Counted from the first letter of the stretch, positions 17,623 to 25,684 are shown. The stretch: 45,072 nucleotides of DNA from Flavobacteriaceae bacterium (GCA_017852075.1 JAFMLQ010000016.1:1-45072); one strand, 5' to 3'. Translations and numbers: made by a program. The notes: generated from the sequence alone by a model not told the origin.

Positions 17623-18247
17623 AAAAGGTCTAGATTTCGAGCTTGTTGGTAGAGATCGACTTGATTTTGAACATCCAATTTTTTCATCAATCGACTTTTG
17701 TAGGTGTTTACCGTTTTCTGATTGATCTTTAGTTTTTTAGCAATTTCAAAATTGCGATTCCCGTCTATAAGGTATTTAAGAACCTCAATTTCTCTTGAAG
17801 AAAGGGTGCCATACGCATTTCTAGGTTTTGAAAGATCGATATTGTTGCTGATTTGATTCGCAAAATTGGAAGTTATGTGGTAGCCAATATGAACGACCTT
17901 TTCAATAGCTTCAATCAATACTTTTCGACTCACTTTTTTGGATAAATATCCTGAAGCTCCTGCTTTAAGTAAAGAAACTCCATAGATGGATTGAGGGAGT
18001 GATGTGAAGATTAAGACTGCGATTGTAGTATATTTTTTTTAATCTCACGAATGATATCCACCGCACTACCGTCTGGTAGTTCCATTTCTAAAACCACGAC
18101 GTCTGGCGTGTTTTCATTTAGGAAATTCACAAGTTCCTTGATTGTTGTAAAAGTGCCATTGACAACTATATTCTTGGTTTTTTTAAAAAAAGATTTAAAA
18201 CCTTTTTGAACCACAGGGTGAGGGTCCAGAAGCACAAGTTTGATCAT
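17619..18247 (-). pseudogene. LuxR/NarL-type response regulator interrupted by a -1 frameshift at an A8 run
   Basis: Read as one gene this is a receiver domain (from MIKLVLLDPHPVV, ATG at 18247) joined to a C-terminal LuxR helix-turn-helix (LSSREIEVLKYL, NQKTVNTYKSRL). In the deposited bases the first frame ends 6 codons after an A8 run (minus strand, 18040-18033) at a TAA near 18011. One extra A or a -1 slip gives REIKKKYTTIAVLIFTSL and KAGASGYLSKK, which supply the conserved Ser/Thr and Lys of the receiver and continue to the HTH, about 209 residues in total. The phosphoacceptor Asp is replaced by Glu54 (VVVLEMELP), and the acidic pocket has DP instead of DD. It may be a pseudogene, a base-call error or a programmed shift. 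Confidence 0.8.
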
Positions 18248-18290
18248 TTTGGTTAAAAATTTGGGTACTCTTAAGCAAGGTAAGAAATAT

Positions 18291-19082
18291 TTACAAATAC
18301 TCCTGTGGAATTTCACATACGGGTATGGGATTCATTTTGTGTTTATTTTGATGATTTAGTGTCAAATAGCGTTCAAAAACTACTTTTTCTCTTTCGGAAA
18401 ACGTCTCGACAGGTCGTTTGTTTGTTTGCGCTTCCATTGCCCATTCCAATTCACTATACGTTGCACCTAACTGATCTTCGTCGGTGCGTTGGTCTCCCCA
18501 TAAGCCATCTGTGGGGGCTGCCTTCTGAATAGATTCTATTATTCCTAAGTGTTTTGCCATGGTAAATACTTGTGACTTATTTAAATCTGCTATTGGACTC
18601 AAGTCCACTCCTCCATCTCCGTATTTAGTATAAAAACCAACGCCAAAATCTTCTACTTTATTTCCTGTCCCAGCTACAAGATATCCGTGCAAAGCGGCAA
18701 AGTAATACAGACTAGTCATTCGTAATCTTGCTCTTGTATTGGCAAGACTTAGGAAATGTGCGTCTTCCTTCTCTGTGGGAGGTAATAGTGCTTTGAACGA
18801 TAAAAAAACCGAATCTAAAGAAAGGTGTAGGGAAGAGACATTTGAAAACTGGTTTTTAAGCCAATTGATATGATCTTTTGCTCTACTTTCTTGATTTTTA
18901 TCTTGTAAAATGGGCATTTCGAGACAAAGTACAGGGTGACCAGTTTGGGCACAAAGTGTAGAAGTTACTGCAGAATCCACACCTCCAGAAATACCCACCA
19001 CAAACCCATTCATTTTAGCTTCCTCCAAATAGGATTTCAGCCAATGTGTGATATGGTTTTCTACTTTTTTTACAGATTTCAT
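18291..19082 (-). CDS. nadE: NAD(+) synthase, ammonia-dependent
   Basis: NadE amidates deamido-NAD with ammonia and ATP, the last step of NAD synthesis. The PP-loop SGGVDS is at 32-37. Other family segments are RARLRMTSLYYFA, GTGNKVEDFGVGF, DLSPIADLNKSQVF and PTDGLWGDQRTDEDQ. At 263 residues it has no glutaminase domain, so ammonia is taken directly or from another protein. It lies 43 bp before the response regulator on the same strand and is divergent from gldB. Confidence 0.96.
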   Translation of the reverse strand: MKSVKKVENHITHWLKSYLEEAKMNGFVVGISGGVDSAVTSTLCAQTGHPVLCLEMPILQDKNQESRAKDHINWLKNQFSNVSSLHLSLDSVFLSFKALLPPTEKEDAHFLSLANTRARLRMTSLYYFAALHGYLVAGTGNKVEDFGVGFYTKYGDGGVDLSPIADLNKSQVFTMAKHLGIIESIQKAAPTDGLWGDQRTDEDQLGATYSELEWAMEAQTNKRPVETFSEREKVVFERYLTLNHQNKHKMNPIPVCEIPQEYL

Positions 19083-19103
19083 CGTTAAATCGTTTATAGA
19101 GAG

Positions 19104-19111
19104 TAAATTTG
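19104..19111 (+). promoter_or_regulatory. Probable -7 element of gldB-gldC
   Basis: TAAATTTG matches TAnnTTTG, 24 bp upstream of the ATG at 19136. Its last three bases would be the TTG start of a longer gldB reading, which argues for the downstream ATG. No clear -33 TTG is seen. Confidence 0.45.
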
Positions 19112-19135
19112 CTCAAAATTACTGTTTTTGTAGGC

Positions 19136-20143
19136 ATGATAGCAAATCTTCAGTCCAGACTTACTCCTTTTTTTTCGTTTTCTAACATAGCTGTTGTTTT
19201 TTTTAGTGTATTTATTTTTTTTCTATCCTGTCAAAACAATATCAACAACGAAAGTGATATCGAGAGTATTCCTGTTGAAATAAAATTTGATCGTTTTGAT
19301 TTAAAATTTTACGGTCAATCCCCTGAAGTAATACCACAACTCAAAAAAGACTACCCCTTTTTATTTCCAAAACAATTTTCTGATAGCGTTTGGATCAAAC
19401 GGCAGAAAGACAGTCTTCAATTGCTACTTCAGAATGCCGTTTCTCAAGTTTATAAAGACGTTACGCCATTGGAAATGAAGGTTTCACACTTGTTCAAACA
19501 CATCCAATATCATTTTCCAAAAGTTAAAATACCACGCGTCATCACTTTGACCAATAATGTCGATTATCAGATTAAAACCGTGTACTCTGATAGTCTTTTG
19601 TTGATTTCTTTAGACACGTTTTTGGGAGCAAATCATCCGCTATATGAAGGAATTCCTAACTACATCCGAAAAGAGTTGGATGAAAAATACATAACCTCTC
19701 AAATTGCCGAAAAATTTAGCAACTATACAATTCCACCCATTGAGGATCGTACTTTCTTGGGTCAAATGTTGTTTGAGGGCAAAAAACTCTATTTACAAGA
19801 CCTATTATTGCCCCATGAGGAAGATCATATTAAAATGGCCTACACTGAAATCGAACTGGAATGGGTAAAGGAAAATGAAATTTACATCTGGCAATATTTT
19901 ATCGAAAAACAGATGCTTTATCAGACAGACCCCCAATGGGCGGAACGTTTTTTAGAGCCTGCACCTTTTACTAAATTTTATCTGGAACTAGATCGCGAAT
20001 CACCAGGAAGGATAGGTAGATGGATTGGATGGCAGATCGTACGCAAGTTTCGAGAACAAAATACGGAAGTTTCATTGCAAGAACTTCTTCGTCTCCCTGC
20101 ACAACAACTTTTTAATCAATCGAAATACAAACCGAAACGCTAA
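19136..20143 (+). CDS. gldB: Gliding motility lipoprotein GldB
   Basis: GldB is a lipoprotein needed for gliding motility in Flavobacterium johnsoniae; its exact role is unclear. From the ATG at 19136 the protein has 335 residues, with a hydrophobic N-terminal segment and a lipobox FLSC (lipidated Cys32). Mature sequence typical of GldB follows: VEIKFDRFDLKFYG, KDYPFLFPKQFSDSVW and the HEEDHIKM/RIGRWIGWQIV region. Immediate linkage to gldC (TAATG overlap) is the known arrangement. It is divergent from nadE, and the short intergenic region carries a TAAATTTG box. Confidence 0.93.
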   Translation: MIANLQSRLTPFFSFSNIAVVFFSVFIFFLSCQNNINNESDIESIPVEIKFDRFDLKFYGQSPEVIPQLKKDYPFLFPKQFSDSVWIKRQKDSLQLLLQNAVSQVYKDVTPLEMKVSHLFKHIQYHFPKVKIPRVITLTNNVDYQIKTVYSDSLLLISLDTFLGANHPLYEGIPNYIRKELDEKYITSQIAEKFSNYTIPPIEDRTFLGQMLFEGKKLYLQDLLLPHEEDHIKMAYTEIELEWVKENEIYIWQYFIEKQMLYQTDPQWAERFLEPAPFTKFYLELDRESPGRIGRWIGWQIVRKFREQNTEVSLQELLRLPAQQLFNQSKYKPKR

Positions 20144-20481
20144 TGGCCATTCATAAAAAAACCCAAATCCAAATCAATATCGATTTGGATGAAAATAATA
20201 TCCCAGAACAAATGAAATGGACTGCACCTGATGGAGGTGTGTCAGATATGGATGCTAAAGCCTTATTGTTGTCCTTTTGGGATTCTGAAAATCAAGAAAC
20301 CTTAAAAATGGATTTATGGGTAAAGGATATGCCTGTAGACCAAATGCAGTTGTTTTTTCATCAAACCTTAATGTCGCTAACTGATACGTTTTACCGTGCC
20401 ACAAAAGATGAAAAAATGACCGCTACAATGAAGGATTTTTGCGATTACTTCGCGGAAAAGTTGGAATTAAAAAAGCACTAA
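20143..20481 (+). CDS. gldC: Gliding motility protein GldC
   Basis: GldC (112 residues) is a small cytoplasmic protein without a signal peptide. It starts with the lysine-rich KKTQIQINIDLDENNIPEQM and contains WTAPDGG and AKALLLSFWD, all characteristic of the family. In F. johnsoniae its loss impairs gliding. Its start overlaps the gldB stop by one base, so the two are translationally coupled. Its TAA overlaps the stop of the convergent engB in a shared CTAA. Confidence 0.93.
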   Translation: MAIHKKTQIQINIDLDENNIPEQMKWTAPDGGVSDMDAKALLLSFWDSENQETLKMDLWVKDMPVDQMQLFFHQTLMSLTDTFYRATKDEKMTATMKDFCDYFAEKLELKKH

Positions 20482-21095
20482 ATTTCAATGTTTTGGCGAT
20501 ACTGGACATTGAGTTGGTCTATGTAATTCAAAATCTCTTTTCCTCCAGTTCGGTGTAATGAAGAAGTGATAAAAACAGGCGGAAGTTCTTCCCAGACTGA
20601 GGCGAGCATTTCCCTTTTGTAATGTGCAATATTTTGTTCTTGAGCCTTAGGTTTCAATTTGTCTGCTTTTGTAAATACAATCGAAAAAGGGATTTGATTA
20701 ATACCCAACCATTCCATGAAACTTAAGTCAACAGGCTGTGGTTCGTGTCGAATATCGATCAGTAAAAAAGCGTTTACCAACTGTTTTCTTTGCTCAAAAT
20801 AATTGGTGATAAAGGCTTGAAATACTTTCTTTTGAGATTTTGATGCACGGGCATAACCATAGCCAGGCAAGTCTACCAAGTGCCAATCTAGATTGATTAA
20901 AAAATGATTGATTAATTGTGTTTTTCCTGGTCTCGAAGAAGTTTTGGCAAGATTTTTTTTGTTGCAAATAGAATTGATCAAAGATGATTTTCCCACATTG
21001 GACCTTCCGATAAATGCGTATTCTGGGAGTGACCCATTTGGGCATTTTTCAACATCGGTATTGCTTATTACGAATTGGGCAGATTTAATGTCCAT
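20478..21095 (-). CDS. engB: Ribosome biogenesis GTPase EngB/YihA/YsxC
   Basis: EngB is a TrmE-Era-type GTPase needed for assembly of the large ribosomal subunit. The 205-residue protein has G1 GRSNVGKSS at 30-38, G2 KTSSRPGKTQ, G3 DLPGYGYA, G4 TKADKLK and a C-terminal SSLHRTGG. Length is normal. It follows the alpha/beta hydrolase by 5 bp on the minus strand and is probably co-transcribed with it. It ends tail to tail with gldC. Confidence 0.96.
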   Translation of the reverse strand: MDIKSAQFVISNTDVEKCPNGSLPEYAFIGRSNVGKSSLINSICNKKNLAKTSSRPGKTQLINHFLINLDWHLVDLPGYGYARASKSQKKVFQAFITNYFEQRKQLVNAFLLIDIRHEPQPVDLSFMEWLGINQIPFSIVFTKADKLKPKAQEQNIAHYKREMLASVWEELPPVFITSSLHRTGGKEILNYIDQLNVQYRQNIEI

Positions 21096-21100
21096 GATTT

Positions 21101-21862
21101 CTAGAACTTTCTAGTCTCTAGCCATTGTTGGAGAACGGTATTAAATTTATCTGGGTGTTCCATCATAGGAGCATGACCACATTTATCAATCCAATAGAGG
21201 TTTGAGTCAGGAAGTAGGTTGTTGAATTCTTCAGCAACGTTGGGGGGGGTTACACTGTCTTGCTTTCCCCAAATGATTGCTGTAGGTGTCTCCATGTTGG
21301 GCAATTCATTGGCCATATTATGTCGAATGGCACTTTTTGCCAAGGCTAATGTGCGTACTAGCTTATTGCGATCATTGACTGTTTCAAAAACTTCATCTAC
21401 TATTTCTTTGGTCGCTATTTTAGGATCGTAAAACACAGCTTCACTTTTTTCTTTGATGTATGAGTAATCTCCACGTTTGGGATAGCCATCACCCATATTG
21501 TTTTCATAAAGCCCAGAGCTACCCGTAAGTACTAGCCCTTTTACAAGCTCAGGATGGTTTTTTGTAAAGAGTAATCCGATGTGCCCTCCAAGTGAATTTC
21601 CCAATAAAATGACCTCTTTCAGCTCTCTGAATTTGATGAATTTATAAAGAAATTCTGACAAAGATTTTACGGAAGTATTCAATATTGGTAGTGAGTAAAC
21701 AGGGAGTTCTGGAATAATGATCTGGTAACCTTTGGCAGGAAAATAATCCATCACACCTTTAAAATTACTTAGGCCTCCCATGAGTCCGTGCAATATAATC
21801 AGCGGTTGTCCCTTTCCCGATTCTATATAGCGAAACTCTTCTTCTTGGATGATCTTATTCAT
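21101..21862 (-). CDS. Alpha/beta hydrolase
   Basis: A 253-residue cytoplasmic alpha/beta-fold hydrolase. The oxyanion region HGLMGG is at 25-30, the nucleophile is Ser90 in GNSLGG, and the triad is completed by Asp202 (WGKQDSVTPP) and His230 (CGHAPMMEHP). The substrate is unknown; the overall pattern fits small esterases and C-C bond hydrolases of the MhpC/BphD type. A hydrolase in this place, between engB and mraZ, is common in Flavobacteriia. Upstream there is an AGGAG 9 bp before the ATG, a Shine-Dalgarno-like sequence unusual for this phylum. Confidence 0.88.
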   Translation of the reverse strand: MNKIIQEEEFRYIESGKGQPLIILHGLMGGLSNFKGVMDYFPAKGYQIIIPELPVYSLPILNTSVKSLSEFLYKFIKFRELKEVILLGNSLGGHIGLLFTKNHPELVKGLVLTGSSGLYENNMGDGYPKRGDYSYIKEKSEAVFYDPKIATKEIVDEVFETVNDRNKLVRTLALAKSAIRHNMANELPNMETPTAIIWGKQDSVTPPNVAEEFNNLLPDSNLYWIDKCGHAPMMEHPDKFNTVLQQWLETRKF

Positions 21863-21891
21863 TATGTCCGTCTCCTACAAATATTAATCTT

Positions 21892-21899
21892 CAAATATA
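21892..21899 (-). promoter_or_regulatory. Probable -7 element of hydrolase-engB operon
   Basis: On the minus strand this reads TATATTTG, a TAnnTTTG match, 29 bp upstream of the hydrolase ATG. It shares a 182-bp divergent region with the mraZ promoter. Confidence 0.45.
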
Positions 21900-21962
21900 G
21901 ACAATTACATTTTAGCGTATGCTTTTTTGTTCCATTCCACCAAACTCGTAAAAAATCAAAGA

Positions 21963-22011
21963 GTGGTAAAACTTATTAACAATGTGGTAAAATGTGGTAA
22001 AATGTGGTAAA
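21963..22011 (+). promoter_or_regulatory. Tandem GTGGTAAA boxes, probable MraZ operator
   Basis: Four copies of GTGGTAAA start at 21963, 21984, 21994 and 22004. The last three are spaced exactly 10 bp, and the first lies two helical turns (21 bp) before the second. They sit 8-56 bp upstream of the -7 box TATATTTG (22019-22026) of mraZ. MraZ is known in other bacteria to repress its own operon by binding short direct repeats of TGGG/GTGG type with one-turn spacing, so these are the likely binding sites. Confidence 0.75.
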
Positions 22012-22018
22012 TATCAAT

Positions 22019-22026
22019 TATATTTG
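22019..22026 (+). promoter_or_regulatory. Probable -7 element of the dcw operon
   Basis: TATATTTG matches TAnnTTTG and ends 18 bp before the GTG start of mraZ. The third and fourth GTGGTAAA boxes occupy the place of a -33 element, so bound MraZ would block RNA polymerase. Confidence 0.6.
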
Positions 22027-22044
22027 ATACAAATCTGAAAAAAG

Positions 22045-22512
22045 GTGCAACACCTCATTGGAACATACGAGTGTAAAGCGGACGCCAAAGGGCGAATCCT
22101 GATGCCTATTGCAATCAAAAAACAAATGGCTAGTCTTGCTACAGGAGGATTTGTTTTAAAGCGAGCTGTATTTAATCCCTGCTTGGAATTATATCCAATG
22201 CAGGAATGGATGCAATTGATGGAGAAAGTCAACGCTTTAAACCGTTTTAATAAGAAGAATAATGATTTTATAAGACGTTTTACTGCAGGAGTAAAGACAG
22301 TGGAAATGGACGTTTCTGGTCGGCTTTTGATTCCTAAAGATTTGATAAAACATGCACAGATAGGGAAAGAGATTGTGATATCTTCTGCAGTCAATATCCT
22401 TGAGATCTGGGACAAATCGCTTTATGAGAAAGCGATTGATGAAGCAGCTCTAGATTTTGGAGCTTTGGCTGAAGAAGTGATGGGAGATAAGAATGATGAC
22501 ACAATATCATAA
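22045..22512 (+). CDS. mraZ: Transcriptional regulator MraZ
   Basis: MraZ is a DNA-binding repressor of the dcw cluster, built from two SpoVT/AbrB-like swapped-hairpin halves that assemble into a ring. Both halves are visible: LIGTYECKADAKGRILMP (4-21) and VEMDVSGRLLIPKDL. The protein has 155 residues. The GTG at 22045 is chosen because it gives the standard LIGTYECK start region; no ATG is available upstream in frame. It overlaps rsmH by 20 bp. The GTGGTAAA repeats just upstream are the likely autoregulatory target. Confidence 0.96.
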   Translation: MQHLIGTYECKADAKGRILMPIAIKKQMASLATGGFVLKRAVFNPCLELYPMQEWMQLMEKVNALNRFNKKNNDFIRRFTAGVKTVEMDVSGRLLIPKDLIKHAQIGKEIVISSAVNILEIWDKSLYEKAIDEAALDFGALAEEVMGDKNDDTIS

Positions 22513-23395
22513 TCCGGTACTGCTTGAGGAGGCGCTCCAGGGGCTTAAGGTTCGACCTGACGGAATCTATGTGGATGTCACATTTGGTGGCGGTGGACAT
22601 TCCAGAGCACTTTTAGAGCAACTCAACTCAAAAGGACGTTTAATTGGATTCGATCAGGATAAAGATGCTTATGAAAATAGAATTGAAGATCCTAGATTTG
22701 AATTGGTAGCTGCCAATTTTAGCCATCTGTCTCAATATTTAAAATTTTATGGTATTCAGAATGTAGATGGTGTTTTAGCAGACTTTGGAGTTTCTTCACA
22801 TCAATTTGACCTAGCTTCTCGCGGATTTTCAATTAGGAAAGAAGGACGTTTGGATATGCGGATGAACCAAAGTCAAGATCTCGATGCACAAAAGATTTTG
22901 AATCAATATTCCGAAGAAGCATTGAGCACTTTATTTTTCCAGTATGGAGAATTGAGAAATGCCAGAAAATTAGCAAAACAAATTGTCACCTTTCGTTTAG
23001 AAAATCAGCTAGAAACCACAACCGATTTGATTCAAGCCGTCAAACCTTTGGTTCCTCAAAGAATTGAAAACAAAGTACTGGCTCAGATTTTCCAAGCAGT
23101 CCGCATAGAAGTTAATGATGAACTTGGGGTGTTGAAATCGTTTTTAGAACAAGCTGCTTCTGTATTGACTTCGGGGGGTAGGTTAGTTTGTATCTCCTAC
23201 CATTCCTTGGAAGACCGATTTGTCAAGCGGTTTATTCAGAGCGGTAATTTCGAAGGTCGTGAGGAAAAAGATTTTTATGGCAATTCTCTGAGTGTTTTCA
23301 GAAAAGTGGGCAAGTTAAGGATTCCCTCAGCCGCCGAGATAGAGATTAATTCAAGGGCTCGAAGTGCCAAATTGAGAATTGCGGAAAAAAGATGA
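22493..23395 (+). CDS. rsmH: 16S rRNA m4C1402 methyltransferase
   Basis: RsmH (MraW) methylates N4 of cytidine 1402 in 16S rRNA with SAM. The 300-residue protein has the family start YHNPVLLEEAL, the SAM loop VDVTFGGGGHS, the segments ADFGVSSHQFD and RGFSIRKEGRLDMRM, and the late LVCISYHSLEDR. Two adjacent ATGs (22493 and 22496) could start it, both inside the end of mraZ, so it is translationally coupled to mraZ. It overlaps ftsL by ATGA. Confidence 0.97.
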   Translation: MMTQYHNPVLLEEALQGLKVRPDGIYVDVTFGGGGHSRALLEQLNSKGRLIGFDQDKDAYENRIEDPRFELVAANFSHLSQYLKFYGIQNVDGVLADFGVSSHQFDLASRGFSIRKEGRLDMRMNQSQDLDAQKILNQYSEEALSTLFFQYGELRNARKLAKQIVTFRLENQLETTTDLIQAVKPLVPQRIENKVLAQIFQAVRIEVNDELGVLKSFLEQAASVLTSGGRLVCISYHSLEDRFVKRFIQSGNFEGREEKDFYGNSLSVFRKVGKLRIPSAAEIEINSRARSAKLRIAEKR

Positions 23396-23703
23396 AAAAT
23401 TTAAGATCCATACTCAATATTGAATTTTTGGTCAAAGAAGATGCCTTAAAAAACTGGCGTATGATTGTATTTCTTTCCGTTTTGGCTGTAATTATGATCT
23501 CTAGCGGACACAGCGCTGATAAAAAGATTTTCAAAATTGCTTCTTTAAATACCGAAATAAAAGCTTTGAAAAGTGATTTTATCGAAGCCAAAAAGCAACT
23601 TTTGATATTAAAAAAAGAGTCTACTATAACACGTGTTTTGGCAGCACAAGGAGTAGGACCTGCATCTCAACCCCCTATTAAAATAACTCTCGTAAATGAG
23701 TAA
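23392..23703 (+). CDS. ftsL: FtsL-like division protein
   Basis: A 103-residue bitopic membrane protein. It has a cytoplasmic N-terminus (1-22), one transmembrane helix MIVFLSVLAVIMISS (about 24-38) and a periplasmic heptad-rich coiled coil (FKIASLNTEIKALKSDF...LLILKKES, about 47-80). Sequence is poorly conserved in this family. Identity rests on topology, size and position between rsmH and ftsI, the standard place of ftsL. FtsL links FtsQ/FtsB to the FtsW-FtsI synthase. No separate ftsB is seen in this cluster. Confidence 0.85.
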   Translation: MKNLRSILNIEFLVKEDALKNWRMIVFLSVLAVIMISSGHSADKKIFKIASLNTEIKALKSDFIEAKKQLLILKKESTITRVLAAQGVGPASQPPIKITLVNE

Positions 23704-25684
23704 AGCAACTCCCTTTTCCAAGCGACTAATGCAGCGGTTTTATCTTCTCGCAGGCTTTCTTTTTTTGTTTGCAATTGGCTTGGTTGGGAAATTGATTTAT
23801 ATCCAATTTTATGAAAGTGAGGAAGGCTTAGGGCTGGCGCCAGAGACTTTAGTGAAAAATGTGGTTTTAGAACCCAGCAGAGGAAATATTTATGCAGCCG
23901 ATGGAAATATCTTAGCGACTTCCATTCCACGTTATGAATTGTATTGGGACGCTATTACCCCATCTGACTATTTGTTTGAGTCATTCAAAAAAGCCTTGGC
24001 AGATTCCATTGCCCTGTTTAAAGATAAATCTGCGGATCAAATATTGCGCAGTTTAGAAAATGCTCGCAGACAAAAGAACCGATATTGGTCAGTTGCAAAA
24101 GGACTTTCTTATTCTGAATACCAACGTTATAAATCGTTTCCTATTTTCAATCAAAGTGCCTATCGGGGTGGGCTAATTGTGGAGCAAGAAATTAAACGTG
24201 AACATCCCCTTGGAAAAATAGCCGAGCGTACAATAGGATATGAAAAAAAAGATATAAATGGAACCTATTTTAGAGTAGGTCTTGAAGGTGCTTTTTCAGA
24301 ATACCTTCGCGGGGAATCGGGTTTGAGATTAAAGCAAAAAATTGCAAATGGACAATGGAAGCCCATTAGTGATTCGAATGAAAAAGAACCTACAGAAGGG
24401 TTTGATTTATATACTACCATAGACGTTAACATTCAGGATATTGCACACAATGCCCTGTTGGGTCAATTAGAAAAATTTGAAGCAGAACACGGTACGGTTG
24501 TCGTAATGGAAGTTGCGACTGGGGCGATCAAAGCCATTGCAAATTTGGGTAGAACAGAAGGAGGAAATTATTTTGAAAAGTTAAATTATGCGGTAGGAGA
24601 AGCACATGAGCCAGGGTCAACATTCAAGTTGATGGGTATGATTGCAGCTTTGGAAGATAATTATATAGATGAAGAAACTTTAGTGGAAACTGGAAATGGA
24701 GAATTACTTTTTTATGGAAAATATAAAGTCAAGGATTCAAAAAAGGGCGGATACGGAACGCTTACCGCAGCTAAGGCTTTTGAAGTTTCTTCCAACGTAG
24801 GTCTTGTAAAAATTATTTATGATCATTACAAGGATAACCCAAAACAATTTGTAGATCGTTTGTACAACATGGGATTAAATAAGCCTTTGGGATTGCCCAT
24901 ACGAGGTGAGGCGACCCCAAAAATCCCTTACCCTACAGACCCTACTTGGGATGGCTTAGATTTACCTTGGATGGCTTATGGCTATGGGGTGAGTATTACC
25001 CCTCTTCAAACCTTGGCCTTTTACAACGCTATTGCAAACAATGGAGAGTTGGTAAAGCCTAGATTTCTAAGTCAAATCAGCAATTTTGGAAATAAGCCGA
25101 CCAAGGTTTTTTCTAAACAAGTTTTGAATCCATCGATTTGTTCCAAAGAAACCTTGGTCAAGGTTCAAAAAATGATGTCCAACGTCGTCGACAAAAAATG
25201 GGGTACAGCGTACAGTATTAAAGATCCTTTGCTTACTATGGCAGGAAAAACGGGTACCTGCCAAGTAGATTATACCACTGATGAGGTGCAATACATCTCA
25301 AGTTTTGTAGGATATTACCCAGTTGAAAAGCCCAAGTATTCCTGTATCGTTGTAATTCACAGACCAAATAAAAGCAAAGGATACTATGGAGCTACGGTAG
25401 CAGCACCAGTATTTAAAACCATTGCCAAAAAAATATTTAATGACATTCCCAAGGAGGTAACCCTGCGTGCTTCTGACTTAGCACTTTTAGATCATGAATT
25501 TTCATCCGATTATAAAGATGTGGTTCCCAACGTAGCAGGCTTGTCTCAAGAAGAGGCGGTAAAAAAGTTAGAAAAAAAGGGGTTGATTGTTAAGGTTAAA
25601 GGTATTGGGATTGTAAAATCACAATCCCTAAAACCAGGCACACGAGTTCAGAAACAGCAAAAAATTATTTTAGAATTATCTTGA
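23696..25684 (+). CDS. ftsI: Septal peptidoglycan transpeptidase (PBP2b/3-type) with PASTA domain
   Basis: A class B penicillin-binding protein of 662 residues. A short cytoplasmic tail is followed by a transmembrane helix (about 16-36) and the dimerisation/pedestal domain (VLEPSRGNIYAADG). The transpeptidase domain has SxxK at 308-311 (STFK, nucleophile Ser308), SSN at 365-367 and KTG at 518-520. One PASTA domain closes the protein (about 607-662: VVPNVAGLSQEEAVKKLEKK). It crosslinks septal murein with FtsW. The PASTA addition resembles Gram-positive PBPs and is usual in Bacteroidota. It overlaps ftsL by 8 bp and murE by 4 bp. Confidence 0.96.
   Translation: MSKATPFSKRLMQRFYLLAGFLFLFAIGLVGKLIYIQFYESEEGLGLAPETLVKNVVLEPSRGNIYAADGNILATSIPRYELYWDAITPSDYLFESFKKALADSIALFKDKSADQILRSLENARRQKNRYWSVAKGLSYSEYQRYKSFPIFNQSAYRGGLIVEQEIKREHPLGKIAERTIGYEKKDINGTYFRVGLEGAFSEYLRGESGLRLKQKIANGQWKPISDSNEKEPTEGFDLYTTIDVNIQDIAHNALLGQLEKFEAEHGTVVVMEVATGAIKAIANLGRTEGGNYFEKLNYAVGEAHEPGSTFKLMGMIAALEDNYIDEETLVETGNGELLFYGKYKVKDSKKGGYGTLTAAKAFEVSSNVGLVKIIYDHYKDNPKQFVDRLYNMGLNKPLGLPIRGEATPKIPYPTDPTWDGLDLPWMAYGYGVSITPLQTLAFYNAIANNGELVKPRFLSQISNFGNKPTKVFSKQVLNPSICSKETLVKVQKMMSNVVDKKWGTAYSIKDPLLTMAGKTGTCQVDYTTDEVQYISSFVGYYPVEKPKYSCIVVIHRPNKSKGYYGATVAAPVFKTIAKKIFNDIPKEVTLRASDLALLDHEFSSDYKDVVPNVAGLSQEEAVKKLEKKGLIVKVKGIGIVKSQSLKPGTRVQKQQKIILELS

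Noticed and set aside
19109-19135. Longer gldB start at TTG 19109
   Set aside because: The TTG is the end of a TAAATTTG promoter box; the ATG at 19136 leaves a normal lipoprotein signal peptide.
21963-22011. Tandem repeats that might be a CRISPR or simple repeat
   Set aside because: The unit is only 8 bp with 2-bp spacing and sits at the mraZ promoter; it fits an operator array and has no spacers.
22014-22415. 133-codon minus-strand ORF opposite mraZ
   Set aside because: It lies fully over mraZ, whose protein is clearly conserved; the antisense translation shows no recognisable motif.
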